The notes under the pieces were generated by a model, which saw nothing but the letters and a program-made list of their open reading frames with translations, was not told the origin of the DNA and searched no databases. From Bacteroidales bacterium (lineage in GTDB: Bacteria; Bacteroidota; Bacteroidia; Bacteroidales; JAAUTT01): a stretch of 6,727 nucleotides of DNA. Of the stretch, positions 1-6,685 are shown in pieces. The position numbers and the translations under genes were made by a program. How positions within the stretch are numbered: the stretch's first letter is position 1; each line of letters starts with the position of its first letter. The stretch is from NCBI GenBank assembly GCA_012031335.1, contig JAAUTT010000239.1, forward strand, positions 1 to 6,727, given 5' to 3'.

Positions 1-1129
1 ATGTTCGTTTTTCCAGATCTTTCACATCATTTTTCTTATTATTTATTAGTCGCCAGGCATAAACGATGTAAGCCAGCACGAATGGGATAAACAGTGAAAC
101 ATAGCTCATTGCTGTGAGCGTGTAATGGCTCGAGGAACTGTTTGCAATGGTCAGAGAGCTTTGCAGATCGGCCACTGATGGATAAAAAGCTGTATTGTTA
201 AAACCTGCCAGCAGAAATAAAGAGAATACAGTTAAAACAGTACCCACTCCTGCCAACCATATTGACTTGTCGCCGTATTGAGCAAATTTTACTACAGGTA
301 AAATTATCCCGGCAAGTACCAGAACTACACCAACCAGAAACAATATTGCAACCAGAGGCATTTCGAGCAAATTATGCAAATATTTGAATGGTTCCATAAA
401 TACGGTACTGGTGGCGGGATCTACCGCAAATCCTTCGGAAGCTAATAATAAACCTGCAAACAGCAGGAAAAAGATCAGGAAAAGGATGGCATTATATATG
501 AGTTGTTTCCTGGAAAGACTTATGATTTCTTCGTTCCGGATGGTATTGAAGAAGTAAAGAATTGCCAGAGTGCGGGATAGAAAGAAAACAGCCAGGCCTA
601 ATGACAGGTTTTGAATATTGAATGCTGCTTCCAGTCCCCGGGTAGCTAATGTCCATTCCGAATGCCTCTGACTGTCAATTAAAAAATGTGAGCCAGTGAA
701 GAAAGTACTTACGGCAGCACCAAGTAATACTGTGCCAAGAAGTCCGTTAGCAAAAAGAAAGGCGTCGAAAGTTTTGATACCAAGCAGATTTTCGGGCTTT
801 GACCTGAATTCGAATGCAATAGCCTGTACTACGAATGCAATAAGAATCAGAAACCACACCCAATAAGCGCCACTAAAGCTGGTACTGTAAAACAGGGGGA
901 ACGAAGCGAAAAAAGCACCACCAAAGGTAACCAGGGTAGTAAAGGTAAACTCCCATTTACTGCCAACGGAATTGATGATAAGTTTTCGAGTAGCAGTCGA
1001 TTTACCAAGTTGATAAATAAGCGATTGTCCACCCTGAACAAAAAGCAGAAAAACAAGAATAGCTCCCAGCAATGATACCAGTATCCACCAGTAATGCTGC
1101 AATGCTGTATGCGATAAGTTTTCGAACAT
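1..1129 (-). CDS. cydB: Cytochrome bd quinol oxidase subunit II, 3' end cut by window edge
   Basis: CydB is the second core membrane subunit of cytochrome bd, which oxidises quinol and reduces oxygen to water with high affinity. It packs against CydA in the inner membrane. The frame opens at ATG 1129 and stays open for 376 codons to the left edge. The family is usually about 380 residues, so only a few codons are probably missing. Visible family landmarks are FTFTTLVTFGGAFFASF (about 61-77) followed by PLFYSTSF, FEFRSK (106-111), EGFAV (232-236), KYLHNLLEMP (249-258), NNTAFYPS (311-318) and a Ser-rich stretch before the last helix (324-334). About eight to nine hydrophobic segments are present, ending in a basic tail after YAWR. 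The start overlaps the cydA stop by one base (TAATG) and has a GGAGGA eight bases upstream. Unlike its neighbours cydA and the regulator, this gene is intact as read. Confidence 0.95.
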   Translation of the reverse strand, partial: MFENLSHTALQHYWWILVSLLGAILVFLLFVQGGQSLIYQLGKSTATRKLIINSVGSKWEFTFTTLVTFGGAFFASFPLFYSTSFSGAYWVWFLILIAFVVQAIAFEFRSKPENLLGIKTFDAFLFANGLLGTVLLGAAVSTFFTGSHFLIDSQRHSEWTLATRGLEAAFNIQNLSLGLAVFFLSRTLAILYFFNTIRNEEIISLSRKQLIYNAILFLIFFLLFAGLLLASEGFAVDPATSTVFMEPFKYLHNLLEMPLVAILFLVGVVLVLAGIILPVVKFAQYGDKSIWLAGVGTVLTVFSLFLLAGFNNTAFYPSVADLQSSLTIANSSSSHYTLTAMSYVSLFIPFVLAYIVYAWRLINNKKNDVKDLEKRT

Positions 1130-2666
1130 TATTCGTTTCCTCCATCTTTAAATCCAAGGCCAATCTGCTTGCGCATGATCTTTATCTCGGCAATTAACAA
1201 TATTGTAAAAATTACTGCAAAATGAAAAGGTTGTAATAACCGATCCTGTATTGATATTTGATACACCTGTCGATACGGTCATCAGGTCCTGTATTATCCA
1301 GGGTTGGCGTCCTACTTCCGTTACCACCCAGCCCAGCTGAGAAGCAATATAAGCTAAAGGAATACTGATAACTGCTGCACGCAGAAACCATTCGTTTACC
1401 TTCTATTTTGTTCTTCATCAAATATACCAATGCCAGGATAAACAATATCAGAAACCAGAATCCAAGGGCAACCATGCTTCGGAAAGAGTAAAAGGTGAGT
1501 TTTACAGGTGGTATAATATCGGTAGGTTTGGAAAAGCTTCCATAACCCAGGTGCCTGTAATTGGCGTCCAATATCTTTGCCGATTGGTTCATTATAGCCG
1601 TATCGCGTTTCTTTTGTGCTACACCGTAATCTTTCAAGGCCTGCATGGCAATCTGCCCTTTTGCAATTCTTTCCGAAACCGGCAATAATTTGTGTTCGGC
1701 ATTTCCTTCCACGATATCTTTAATACCCGGAACATAAGCGTTGGCATCCATAAAGGCCATCGACGAAAGAAAGTTGGGTATCTCCAGTTTGGCAGCAAAT
1801 TCTTCCTTGCCTGCTATTTCACTTTTGCTCTGGAACAGACCGATAACTACAAGCGGAGCTTTTGTCTGACCTTCGTAAACATTTTCCATTGCAGCAAATT
1901 TCATAGGCTGGTATTTAGCCATCAGGCGCGCCGATTGGTCGCCGTTGAAAATAATGAACAGCGACATTAATAATCCAAACACAGCGGCAACCATCATACT
2001 CATTTTAGCAAGACGTAAATGACGTTGCTTCAGCAGAAACCAGGAACTTATACCTATTACAAATACCGCCGAAAGTACATAGCCAGAGGATACAGTATGC
2101 AGAAACTTATTGATAGCAACCGGCGAAAATAACACTTCCCAGAAACTTGACATTTCGTTTCGGGCTGTTTCGGGGTTGAAATGAACACCTACAGGATATT
2201 GCATCCATGAGTTAGCAACCAGTATCCACAATGCAGACAGGTTGGCTCCTATGGCAGTAAGCCAGGTTGACAAGAGATGGAATTTTTTACTTACCTTATT
2301 CCAGCCAAAAAACATTACAGCGACAAAGGTACTCTCGATAAAAAAGGCCATAATACCTTCCACAGCGAGAGGAGCGCCAAAGATATCCCCCACAAACCAC
2401 GAGTAATTTGACCAGTTTGTGCCGAACTCAAACTCCAGGATAATACCTGTAGCTACTCCAATGGCGAAGTTGATGCCAAAGAGCGTCATCCAGAATTTGG
2501 TAATGCGTTTCCATTCTTCGTTGCCTGTTTTTACATAAAGCGATTCCATGAAAGCAACAATAAAAGACAGTCCAAGTGTTAAAGGGACAAAAAACCAGTG
2601 ATAAATGGCTGTAAGAGCAAATTGAGCTCGCGACCAGTCTACCAGAGCAGGATCAAAGTTTGTCAT
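1129..2666 (-). CDS. cydA: Cytochrome bd quinol oxidase subunit I, with two apparent frameshifts near the 3' end
   Basis: CydA carries the haems (b558, b595, d) and the quinol site of cytochrome bd. Residues matching known E. coli ligands are visible: His23 (E. coli His19), Glu103 (Glu99), His190 (His186) and Met398 (Met393, in YSFRSMVALG). Q-loop residues Lys256 and Glu261 in PMKFAAME match E. coli Lys252 and Glu257. The start is ATG 2666, giving MTNFDPALVDWSRAQ. As read, the frame is lost after EGKR (residue 425) and stops at 1212. The family C-terminus continues in another frame from 1390 (WFLRAAVISIPLAYIAS, then GWVVTEVGRQPW). It shifts again near 1219-1228 and ends with TAA at 1131-1129, for about 511 residues, normal for the family. 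Each break is explained by one extra base (1391-1392; 1225-1228) or by two missing ones. Sequencing error is more likely than decay because the sequence after each break is still conserved. It is co-transcribed with cydB. Confidence 0.93.
1138..1143 (-). promoter_or_regulatory. Shine-Dalgarno-like site for cydB
   Basis: On the minus strand GGAGGA lies eight bases before the cydB ATG at 1129, inside the last codons of cydA. It supports this ATG as the cydB start. Bacteroidota often initiate without a clear Shine-Dalgarno, so such a clean match is mildly notable. It may help re-initiation at the TAATG junction. Confidence 0.5.
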
Positions 2667-2699
2667 AGGTTTTAACTGATTAGTTAGATTTCAAAGCAA

Positions 2700-2717
2700 T
2701 TGTAATAGCATTTACAA
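2700..2717. promoter_or_regulatory. Candidate Crp/Fnr-family operator for cydAB
   Basis: The sequence is TTGTAA, six bases, then TTACAA, a perfect 6-bp inverted repeat. Its core TGTAA-N6-TTACA has the geometry of the Crp consensus TGTGA-N6-TCACA and matches eight of its ten fixed bases. The centre is about 42 bases upstream of the cydA ATG, close enough to act on the promoter. Regulation of cytochrome bd by Crp/Fnr-type oxygen or redox regulators is known in other bacteria; its action here is inference. Confidence 0.4.
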
Positions 2718-2759
2718 GGTCGAAAATAGTTAATAGGATGATGCAAAAGTTATTAGAAG

Positions 2760-2777
2760 GTATTACAAATGTAATAC
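2760..2777. promoter_or_regulatory. 18-bp perfect palindrome, candidate operator upstream of cydA
   Basis: GTATTACA, two bases AA, then TGTAATAC form a perfect 8-bp-arm inverted repeat. Its half-sites TTACA/TGTAA are the same words as in the site at 2700-2717 but arranged the other way round, and the two centres are 60 bp apart. The tight two-base spacer suits a protein-binding site better than an RNA hairpin. Confidence 0.4.
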
Positions 2778-2800
2778 AAGGATTTGTTGAGTTTTTCCGA

Positions 2801-2812
2801 AACCAATTGGTT
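2801..2812. repeat. 12-bp perfect palindrome AACCAATTGGTT
   Basis: This perfect palindrome has no spacer and lies in the cydA leader, 24 bases upstream (relative to cydA) of the 18-bp palindrome. It may be another protein-binding site or may be chance in AT-rich DNA. No family is recognised. Confidence 0.3.
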
Positions 2813-2875
2813 AAAGAATGAGAGAAATGAAAGGATTGGTTTTATTCAAAGGAGAAAATCTGATTTGCAGGCAGG

Positions 2876-2915
2876 AGCCTTTAATGATATATTCTGCTTA
2901 AGCAGAAAGAAGGCT
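2876..2915 (-). terminator. Two-tier hairpin after the regulator gene, possible terminator
   Basis: A 16-bp perfect palindrome (2892-2907) can fold as a 6-bp stem TTCTGC/GCAGAA with a TTAA loop. Outer arms AGCCTT (2876-2881) and AAGGCT (2910-2915) can pair around it with unpaired bases between. It starts about 35 bases past the stop of the minus-strand regulator and precedes cydA, so it may end or attenuate that transcript. No uridine tract follows, so a classical Rho-independent terminator is doubtful. It could instead be an operator. Confidence 0.3.
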
Positions 2916-2949
2916 AAATAGCAAAATTACCTGGATCAACGCCATCAGA

Positions 2950-4142
2950 TTAAAAATTCAGCAAAAAGTTCCTCAAATCAATATTATCCGGGAGATTCAT
3001 CTTCTTTTTCAGTCGAACACGACTTATCTGGACTGAGGAAGCTTTGATATGGAAAAAACGGGCTATTTCCTTGGTGCCGAGGTTCATTTTAATACATGCG
3101 CAGTGCTTGATGTCGTTTGGCGAAAGAAGCGGGTAGGTTTCGGTGAGTTTTCTGAAAAATTCGGGGTGTACTTCTTCAAAGTTATTGATAAGCATTTTCC
3201 AATCCCTGTCCAGTTGTTTATAGCTATCAATAATTTCGAAAATACGATTGAATTCATTTTTATATAAAGCCAGATTTTTGTTCAGTAAAGTTTTCCCGAG
3301 TACTGTTTCTATTTCGGAAAGGATGGTGTTTTTTTGGGTAATATAAAGGGCATCGGCAGCAACCTGTTTTTGTTTTTTTTCTTTTATTACATCCTCAGTA
3401 ATGTCTCTCCGGAATTCAATATAACCTGTAATATTTTTATCGCTGTTGTATAGCGGAATATTTCGTATTTTCCAAATGCGTTTATCGGCAAAGGTTATTG
3501 TTCGTTCAGTAGTTTCGTAGTGGTTGTGAACAAGCGGACAGGTGTAACAGTGTCCCTTGGCATTAAACCAGAGCTTATAGCATTTTTTACCAATGTAGGA
3601 ATCGTCATGTATATTCAGTTGTTTTTTTCCTGCATCATTAAGCCATATAACATCGTGGGTAGGACTGTAAAACGCAATCACTTCTGTAAAGGCATTCAGG
3701 ATGTCGTTTCGCAATTGCTGTTCCTGTTCGTTGAAAAGTTTTTGTTCCAGTTCGGAGGTGATATCACGGCCAATCAGCAGGGTTGCCGGATTATTCTTAT
3801 AATTGAACCTGGCAACTTCTATTTCGGCATAAAACTCAGAACCATCCATCCTTATCATTTTAGATGAACAGATTTATGTGATGCATCGTTAAGGTATGGA
3901 ATGGCTGTTTCATAACCATGAGCCACGGTTTCTTTAATTTCCTTGCCAATGATTTCTTCAGGGGTCTTGCATTTCATCATCTTTAGTCCGCAGGCATTTA
4001 CAAAAGCAAAACGGCCATCCTGAACAATAGCCATCAGGTTAGGCGAACTTTCAATAATTGCTTTAAAAATATCCGTATTTACCGGATCCGGAGTTCTGTT
4101 TAGCGTTTCGAAGTTATTTAAGAGCAGATCAAAACTTTTCAT
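2950..4142 (-). CDS. PAS-PAS-HTH (LuxR-type) one-component regulator, split by a one-base deletion
   Basis: The restored protein is 397 residues. PAS 1 spans about 22-130 (SSPNLMAIVQDGRFAFVN, then RMDGSEFYAEIEV, ending GRDITSE). PAS 2 spans about 145-250 (ending IEFRRDITE). A charged, probably coiled-coil linker covers about 250-330. A LuxR-like helix-turn-helix at about 338-390 (LLSPNDIKHCACIKMNLGTK, then RVRLKKKMNL) indicates direct DNA binding without a kinase step. PAS 2 carries C188-x10-C199-x2-C202-P, a cysteine cluster that could bind metal or sense redox state. As read, the frame stops at 3855 and resumes from 3858. One base missing from the T run at 3858-3861 (minus-strand A run) restores a continuous PAS 1. 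The start chosen is ATG 4142; a TTG at 4193 would add 17 residues that resemble no domain. It lies upstream of cydA on the same strand and diverges from the ABC/MutS-like operon. Its targets and ligand are unknown. Confidence 0.82.
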
Positions 4143-4171
4143 GGCATTACAGGCGAAAACTTTTTTAATTA

Positions 4172-4202
4172 GGAAAATAGTTCGATTGTTCAAACTTACA
4201 AA
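4172..4202 (-). promoter_or_regulatory. Possible Bacteroidota-type promoter for the PAS regulator
   Basis: On the minus strand a TTTG (4202-4199) is followed after 19 bases by TATTTTCC (4179-4172). This fits TTTG at -33 and partly fits the -7 consensus TAnnTTTG, with the last two bases differing. It sits about 30 bases upstream of the preferred ATG at 4142, which suits that start rather than the TTG at 4193, since that TTG lies within the promoter. It is a weak match in AT-rich DNA. Confidence 0.3.
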
Positions 4203-4206
4203 TTAA

Positions 4207-4241
4207 TGTTTAACAGTGACTCAGTTAGGATATGTTAAACA
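4207..4241. promoter_or_regulatory. 8-bp inverted repeat between divergent genes, candidate operator
   Basis: TGTTTAAC (4207-4214) and GTTAAACA (4234-4241) are perfect reverse complements separated by 19 bases. An imperfect palindrome, TAACAGTGACTCAGTTA (4211-4227, six of eight pairs), overlaps the left arm. The repeat sits in the 148-bp gap between the regulator (leftward) and the membrane-protein operon (rightward), just upstream of the proposed regulator promoter. It is a plausible site for autoregulation or shared control. Confidence 0.3.
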
Positions 4242-4290
4242 ATGTTGTCGTGGTTCAGTTTTTGTTACTGTCTATAAACACTTTATTATA

Positions 4291-4596
4291 ATGATCCGCC
4301 TGAAATTAGTATACACCTATTATCAATCTCTCTTCCTTATAAACCTTGGGTTTTCAATCTTAATTTCCTTCCTGATTGGCTTTGGTAAAAACTTTTTTGA
4401 GTATTTCTACCCTTGTTTTGTTTTAGCCGGATTTTTTGTGAGCGCATTGTATTTTCATTATTTCAGAAAACTGGAGTATTACTTTTATTATAATCGTTCA
4501 TTATCCAAATTGAGACTTATTATTTATGCTTTTATCCTGAATTTTATTATTGGAACACTAATAATCCGTTTTATACACTATGCGAAGTTGCCTTGA
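4291..4596 (+). CDS. Small three-helix integral membrane protein of unknown function
   Basis: I do not recognise a family for this 101-residue protein. Three hydrophobic segments are visible, at about 12-31, 38-58 and 75-95, separated by short loops. The second loop is basic and aromatic (FRKLEYYFYYNRSLSKLR), and the end is short (HYAKLP). There is no cleavable signal peptide; the N-terminus MIRLKLVYTYY leads straight into the first helix. ATG 4291 is preferred over a GTG at 4216 in the same frame, whose extra 25 residues are not hydrophobic and would overlap the intergenic inverted repeat. The gene overlaps the following ABC ATPase by 17 bases (start 4580, stop 4596), which implies translational coupling. 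It could be a minimal membrane partner or anchor for that ATPase, though no known ABC permease motif is seen. Confidence 0.7.
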   Translation: MIRLKLVYTYYQSLFLINLGFSILISFLIGFGKNFFEYFYPCFVLAGFFVSALYFHYFRKLEYYFYYNRSLSKLRLIIYAFILNFIIGTLIIRFIHYAKLP

Positions 4597-5266
4597 AGTT
4601 GACAGTGTAATACATTCATTTGGGAATAATCAGATCCTGGCCGATATATGGCTGAAATGTGAAACCGGTGATGTTATCGGCATTCTGGGGCGCAACGGTA
4701 CTGGCAAATCTACCCTGTTGAAAATTATTTTTGGCACTTTAAGGGCCTATAATAGTGGGATCCGCATCAATGGTGTTAAATATGATTGTCCTTATAAACA
4801 TAAGGGGTTGGTGGCTTATTTGCCACAACACCGGTTTCTTCCCAAACATACATCATTGCGGCGGATCGTAAATCGTTTTGTTCCTGATAGAACTTCGCAG
4901 GAGGAAATCCTAAACAATGAACACCTCCGCCAACACCTCTCCAAAAATCCGGGAGAGCTCTCAGGTGGGGAATTGCGTTATTTCGAACTTTTGTTGCTTT
5001 TAAATTCCGGAGCACAATTTCTCCTGCTCGATGAACCTTTTTCGGGCCTCGAACCCATTTATCGCGAAAGGGTGAAGGAATTAATTTTGAACAACAAACA
5101 CAATCATGGATTTATCATCACCGATCATGATTACCACAGCATTCTCGATGTGAGTACAAGTGTCCGACTTATTTTTAACAGCGCTTTAAAGCGAATTGAT
5201 CATTTAGAACAGCTTGAAGCATACAATTATGTGCCCGAAGGTACCTTTACAGTTAAATACCAATGA
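4580..5266 (+). CDS. Stand-alone ABC ATPase (nucleotide-binding domain protein)
   Basis: This is a complete 228-residue ABC-type ATPase. Walker A is GRNGTGKST (37-45), the Q-loop glutamine is Gln83 in YLPQ, the signature is LSGGE (127-131), Walker B is FLLLDE (147-152) with Glu152 as the likely catalytic base, the D-loop is SGLEP (155-159) and the H-loop is His183 in TDHDY. All ATPase motifs are intact, so it should hydrolyse ATP as a dimer. There is no transmembrane domain, and the helical subdomain (about 84-125) is short. No canonical permease gene is next to it. The only nearby membrane gene is the 101-residue protein just upstream, overlapping by 17 bases. Its TGA overlaps the ATG of the MutS-like gene (ATGA, 5263-5266). 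It may drive a small noncanonical transporter or serve a non-transport role; the substrate cannot be told from sequence. Confidence 0.9.
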   Translation: MRSCLEVDSVIHSFGNNQILADIWLKCETGDVIGILGRNGTGKSTLLKIIFGTLRAYNSGIRINGVKYDCPYKHKGLVAYLPQHRFLPKHTSLRRIVNRFVPDRTSQEEILNNEHLRQHLSKNPGELSGGELRYFELLLLLNSGAQFLLLDEPFSGLEPIYRERVKELILNNKHNHGFIITDHDYHSILDVSTSVRLIFNSALKRIDHLEQLEAYNYVPEGTFTVKYQ

Positions 5267-6621
5267 AAAAGTAATTGAAAGTCAGTCCAATGTTATATTT
5301 GATGTAGATAAGCAAACACTGAAGGACTTGGATTTATCCGATTCAGACGGAGACAGATCGATATTCCCCATATTTGGTAAAACAGAATCGGTTGGGGGAA
5401 TGGAAAGGTTGAAACTACGTTTTTTACACATCCGCTCACTGATATAAAAGCACTGAATTCTCGTATTCAGGCTATTCGTTTTTTAAATGAAACGGGGATT
5501 ATTCTCCGCAAGGTAAAGGACGAACTTGACTTTACGGAGCATTACCTTACAACGGGCATTCCGCTATTGAAGACCAATCTCGTCGATGCCCTTGTGCATC
5601 ATCTACACGACCAGATGAAACCTACAAATGAATATTATATCATTCAAGCTGGTATCCGTTATTTATGTCATATTTTTCAGTATGTTAATGATTACCTCAG
5701 CCGTTTCACCTTATCTGCTATACCGGATTATTTGTCGCATTTGTTTTTTATAGTACAGGAAATTTTAAAGCGGCCTGAAATAAGTTATACCCTATCGTTT
5801 AAGGGGAATGATTTTTTGAATCCCTGGCAGATTGCACGATACGACCATTTTTTACGTACTACCGCCAAAGACGACATAAGAAAGCTACTCGATTTCGTAT
5901 ATGAGGTGGATGCTCTGGAGGCCATTGCCCGGGCGAAATCAATGTATAATCTTTCCTATCCTGAATATTTGGATACAGAAACTCCCTTCGTTTGTTTACA
6001 GTCGGTGTTTCATCCATTGCTGTCTCAACCTGTGGCAAACCATTTTGAGTTAGGCATTGAAACAAACCTTTGTTTTTCACTGGTGCGAATATGTCCGGTA
6101 AATCAACCTTTCTGAAATCGGTTGGGTTATCGCTTTATTTAGCACATGTAGGTTTTCCTGTACCTGCCCGGCAGATGAAAACTTCCATCTTCCATGGCCT
6201 GATTACTTCTATCAATCTGGCTGATAACATTAACCAAGGATATAGTCATTTTTACAGCGAGGTTAAACGGGTAAAAGAAGCAGCAATTAAAGTGAGAAAT
6301 AAAGGGCGAATGATGATTGTTTTTGATGAATTATTCAGGGGCACCAATATTAAGGATGCTTCGGAGGCCTCGTCGATGATTATAGGAGCTTTAGCGAAAA
6401 TACCTGATAGTCTGTTTCTTATATCTACTCATATCGTTGAAATTGCTGACGATCTGAAATCTGAGCCTACCGTTATCTTTCGTTGTTTCGAAACCATTCC
6501 AGAGGGCGACAGGGCCGTATACGACTATAAACTGAAAAACGGTGTCTCCAAAGAACGTTTGGGAATGCAAATTGTACGACAGGAAGGAATAATGGAGATA
6601 TTGGAAGGAAAAGTACAATAG
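5263..6621 (+). CDS. Short MutS-like ATPase, read with three one-base deletions
   Basis: With three missing bases restored the protein is 453 residues. Its N-terminal part (about 13-230) resembles the MutS core/lever domain, beginning FDVDKQTLKDLDL. The C-terminal ATPase has the adenine-side HP pair (251-252), Walker A TGANMSGKST (274-283), a signature-like GYSHFYSE (327-334, where MutS proteins usually have G-x-STF), Walker B MIVFDE (352-357) running into LFRGTN, and the H-loop TH (390-391). The mismatch-binding N-terminal domain of MutS is absent, so it is unlikely to be the housekeeping MutS. The apparent deletions are in the A run 5266-5270, near 5409-5411, and in the T run 6073-6077 just before Walker A. 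Restoring the first gives MKKVIESQSN from ATG 5263, overlapping the ABC stop by four bases. It is the third gene of the operon and its function is unknown. Confidence 0.85.
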
Positions 6622-6659
6622 AAATGCAAAACAACTCAAAAACAGATTTCTTAAAATAA

Positions 6660-6685
6660 ATAAGGGCGCCGGTTGACGCCCTTAT
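6660..6685. terminator. Strong hairpin ending the operon, probably bidirectional
   Basis: ATAAGGGCG (6660-6668) and CGCCCTTAT (6677-6685) form a perfect 9-bp GC-rich stem with an eight-base loop, 38 bases past the MutS-like stop. Read on the minus strand, the stem is followed by TTATTTTAAG, which is T-rich. On the plus strand no T tract follows. It therefore looks best as a terminator for a leftward gene entering from the right edge, and may serve both directions. Confidence 0.65.

Larger units (their letters stand above)
2667..2949. other. Palindrome-rich intergenic region upstream of cydA
   Basis: This 283-bp stretch between the regulator stop and the cydA start holds no convincing gene. 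It should contain the cydAB promoter, but I found no good TTTG/TAnnTTTG pair with the right spacing. It contains four separate inverted repeats (2700-2717, 2760-2777, 2801-2812, 2892-2907), listed individually. The longest open frames seen are a 27-codon frame on the plus strand (2738-2821) and a 15-codon frame on the minus strand starting at 2945, both judged to be chance. Confidence 0.6.

Noticed and set aside
847..1056. Minus-strand open frame of 69 codons
   Set aside because: It lies inside cydB in another frame on the same strand, and the cydB frame gives clear conserved CydB sequence over the whole stretch.
1692..1970. Plus-strand open frame of 92 codons
   Set aside because: It is antisense to conserved cydA coding sequence and shows no domain or hydrophobic pattern of its own.
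2738..2821. 27-codon plus-strand frame (MMQKLLEGITNVIQ...) in the cydA leader, considered as a small peptide gene
   Set aside because: A frame of this length is expected by chance in such a region, no promoter was seen, and it spans the likely operator palindromes at 2760-2777 and 2801-2812.
2667..2949. A small accessory cyd gene upstream of cydA (as found in some Bacteroidota)
   Set aside because: No minus-strand frame in the gap is long enough or hydrophobic enough to be such a protein.
3850..3862. Programmed frameshift or two coupled genes at AAAATGA in the regulator
   Set aside because: The break falls inside a single PAS domain, and neither half would fold alone. A lost base in a four-base run is simpler, given the other indels in the window.
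3049..3867. Plus-strand open frames of 72 and 115 codons opposite the regulator
   Set aside because: Both are antisense shadows of the PAS/HTH gene, whose domains read cleanly on the minus strand.
4776..5015. Minus-strand open frame of 79 codons
   Set aside because: It is antisense to the Q-loop and signature region of the ABC ATPase and has no recognisable content.
5859..6080. Minus-strand open frame of 73 codons
   Set aside because: It is antisense to the MutS-like core domain; its sequence has no recognisable family features.
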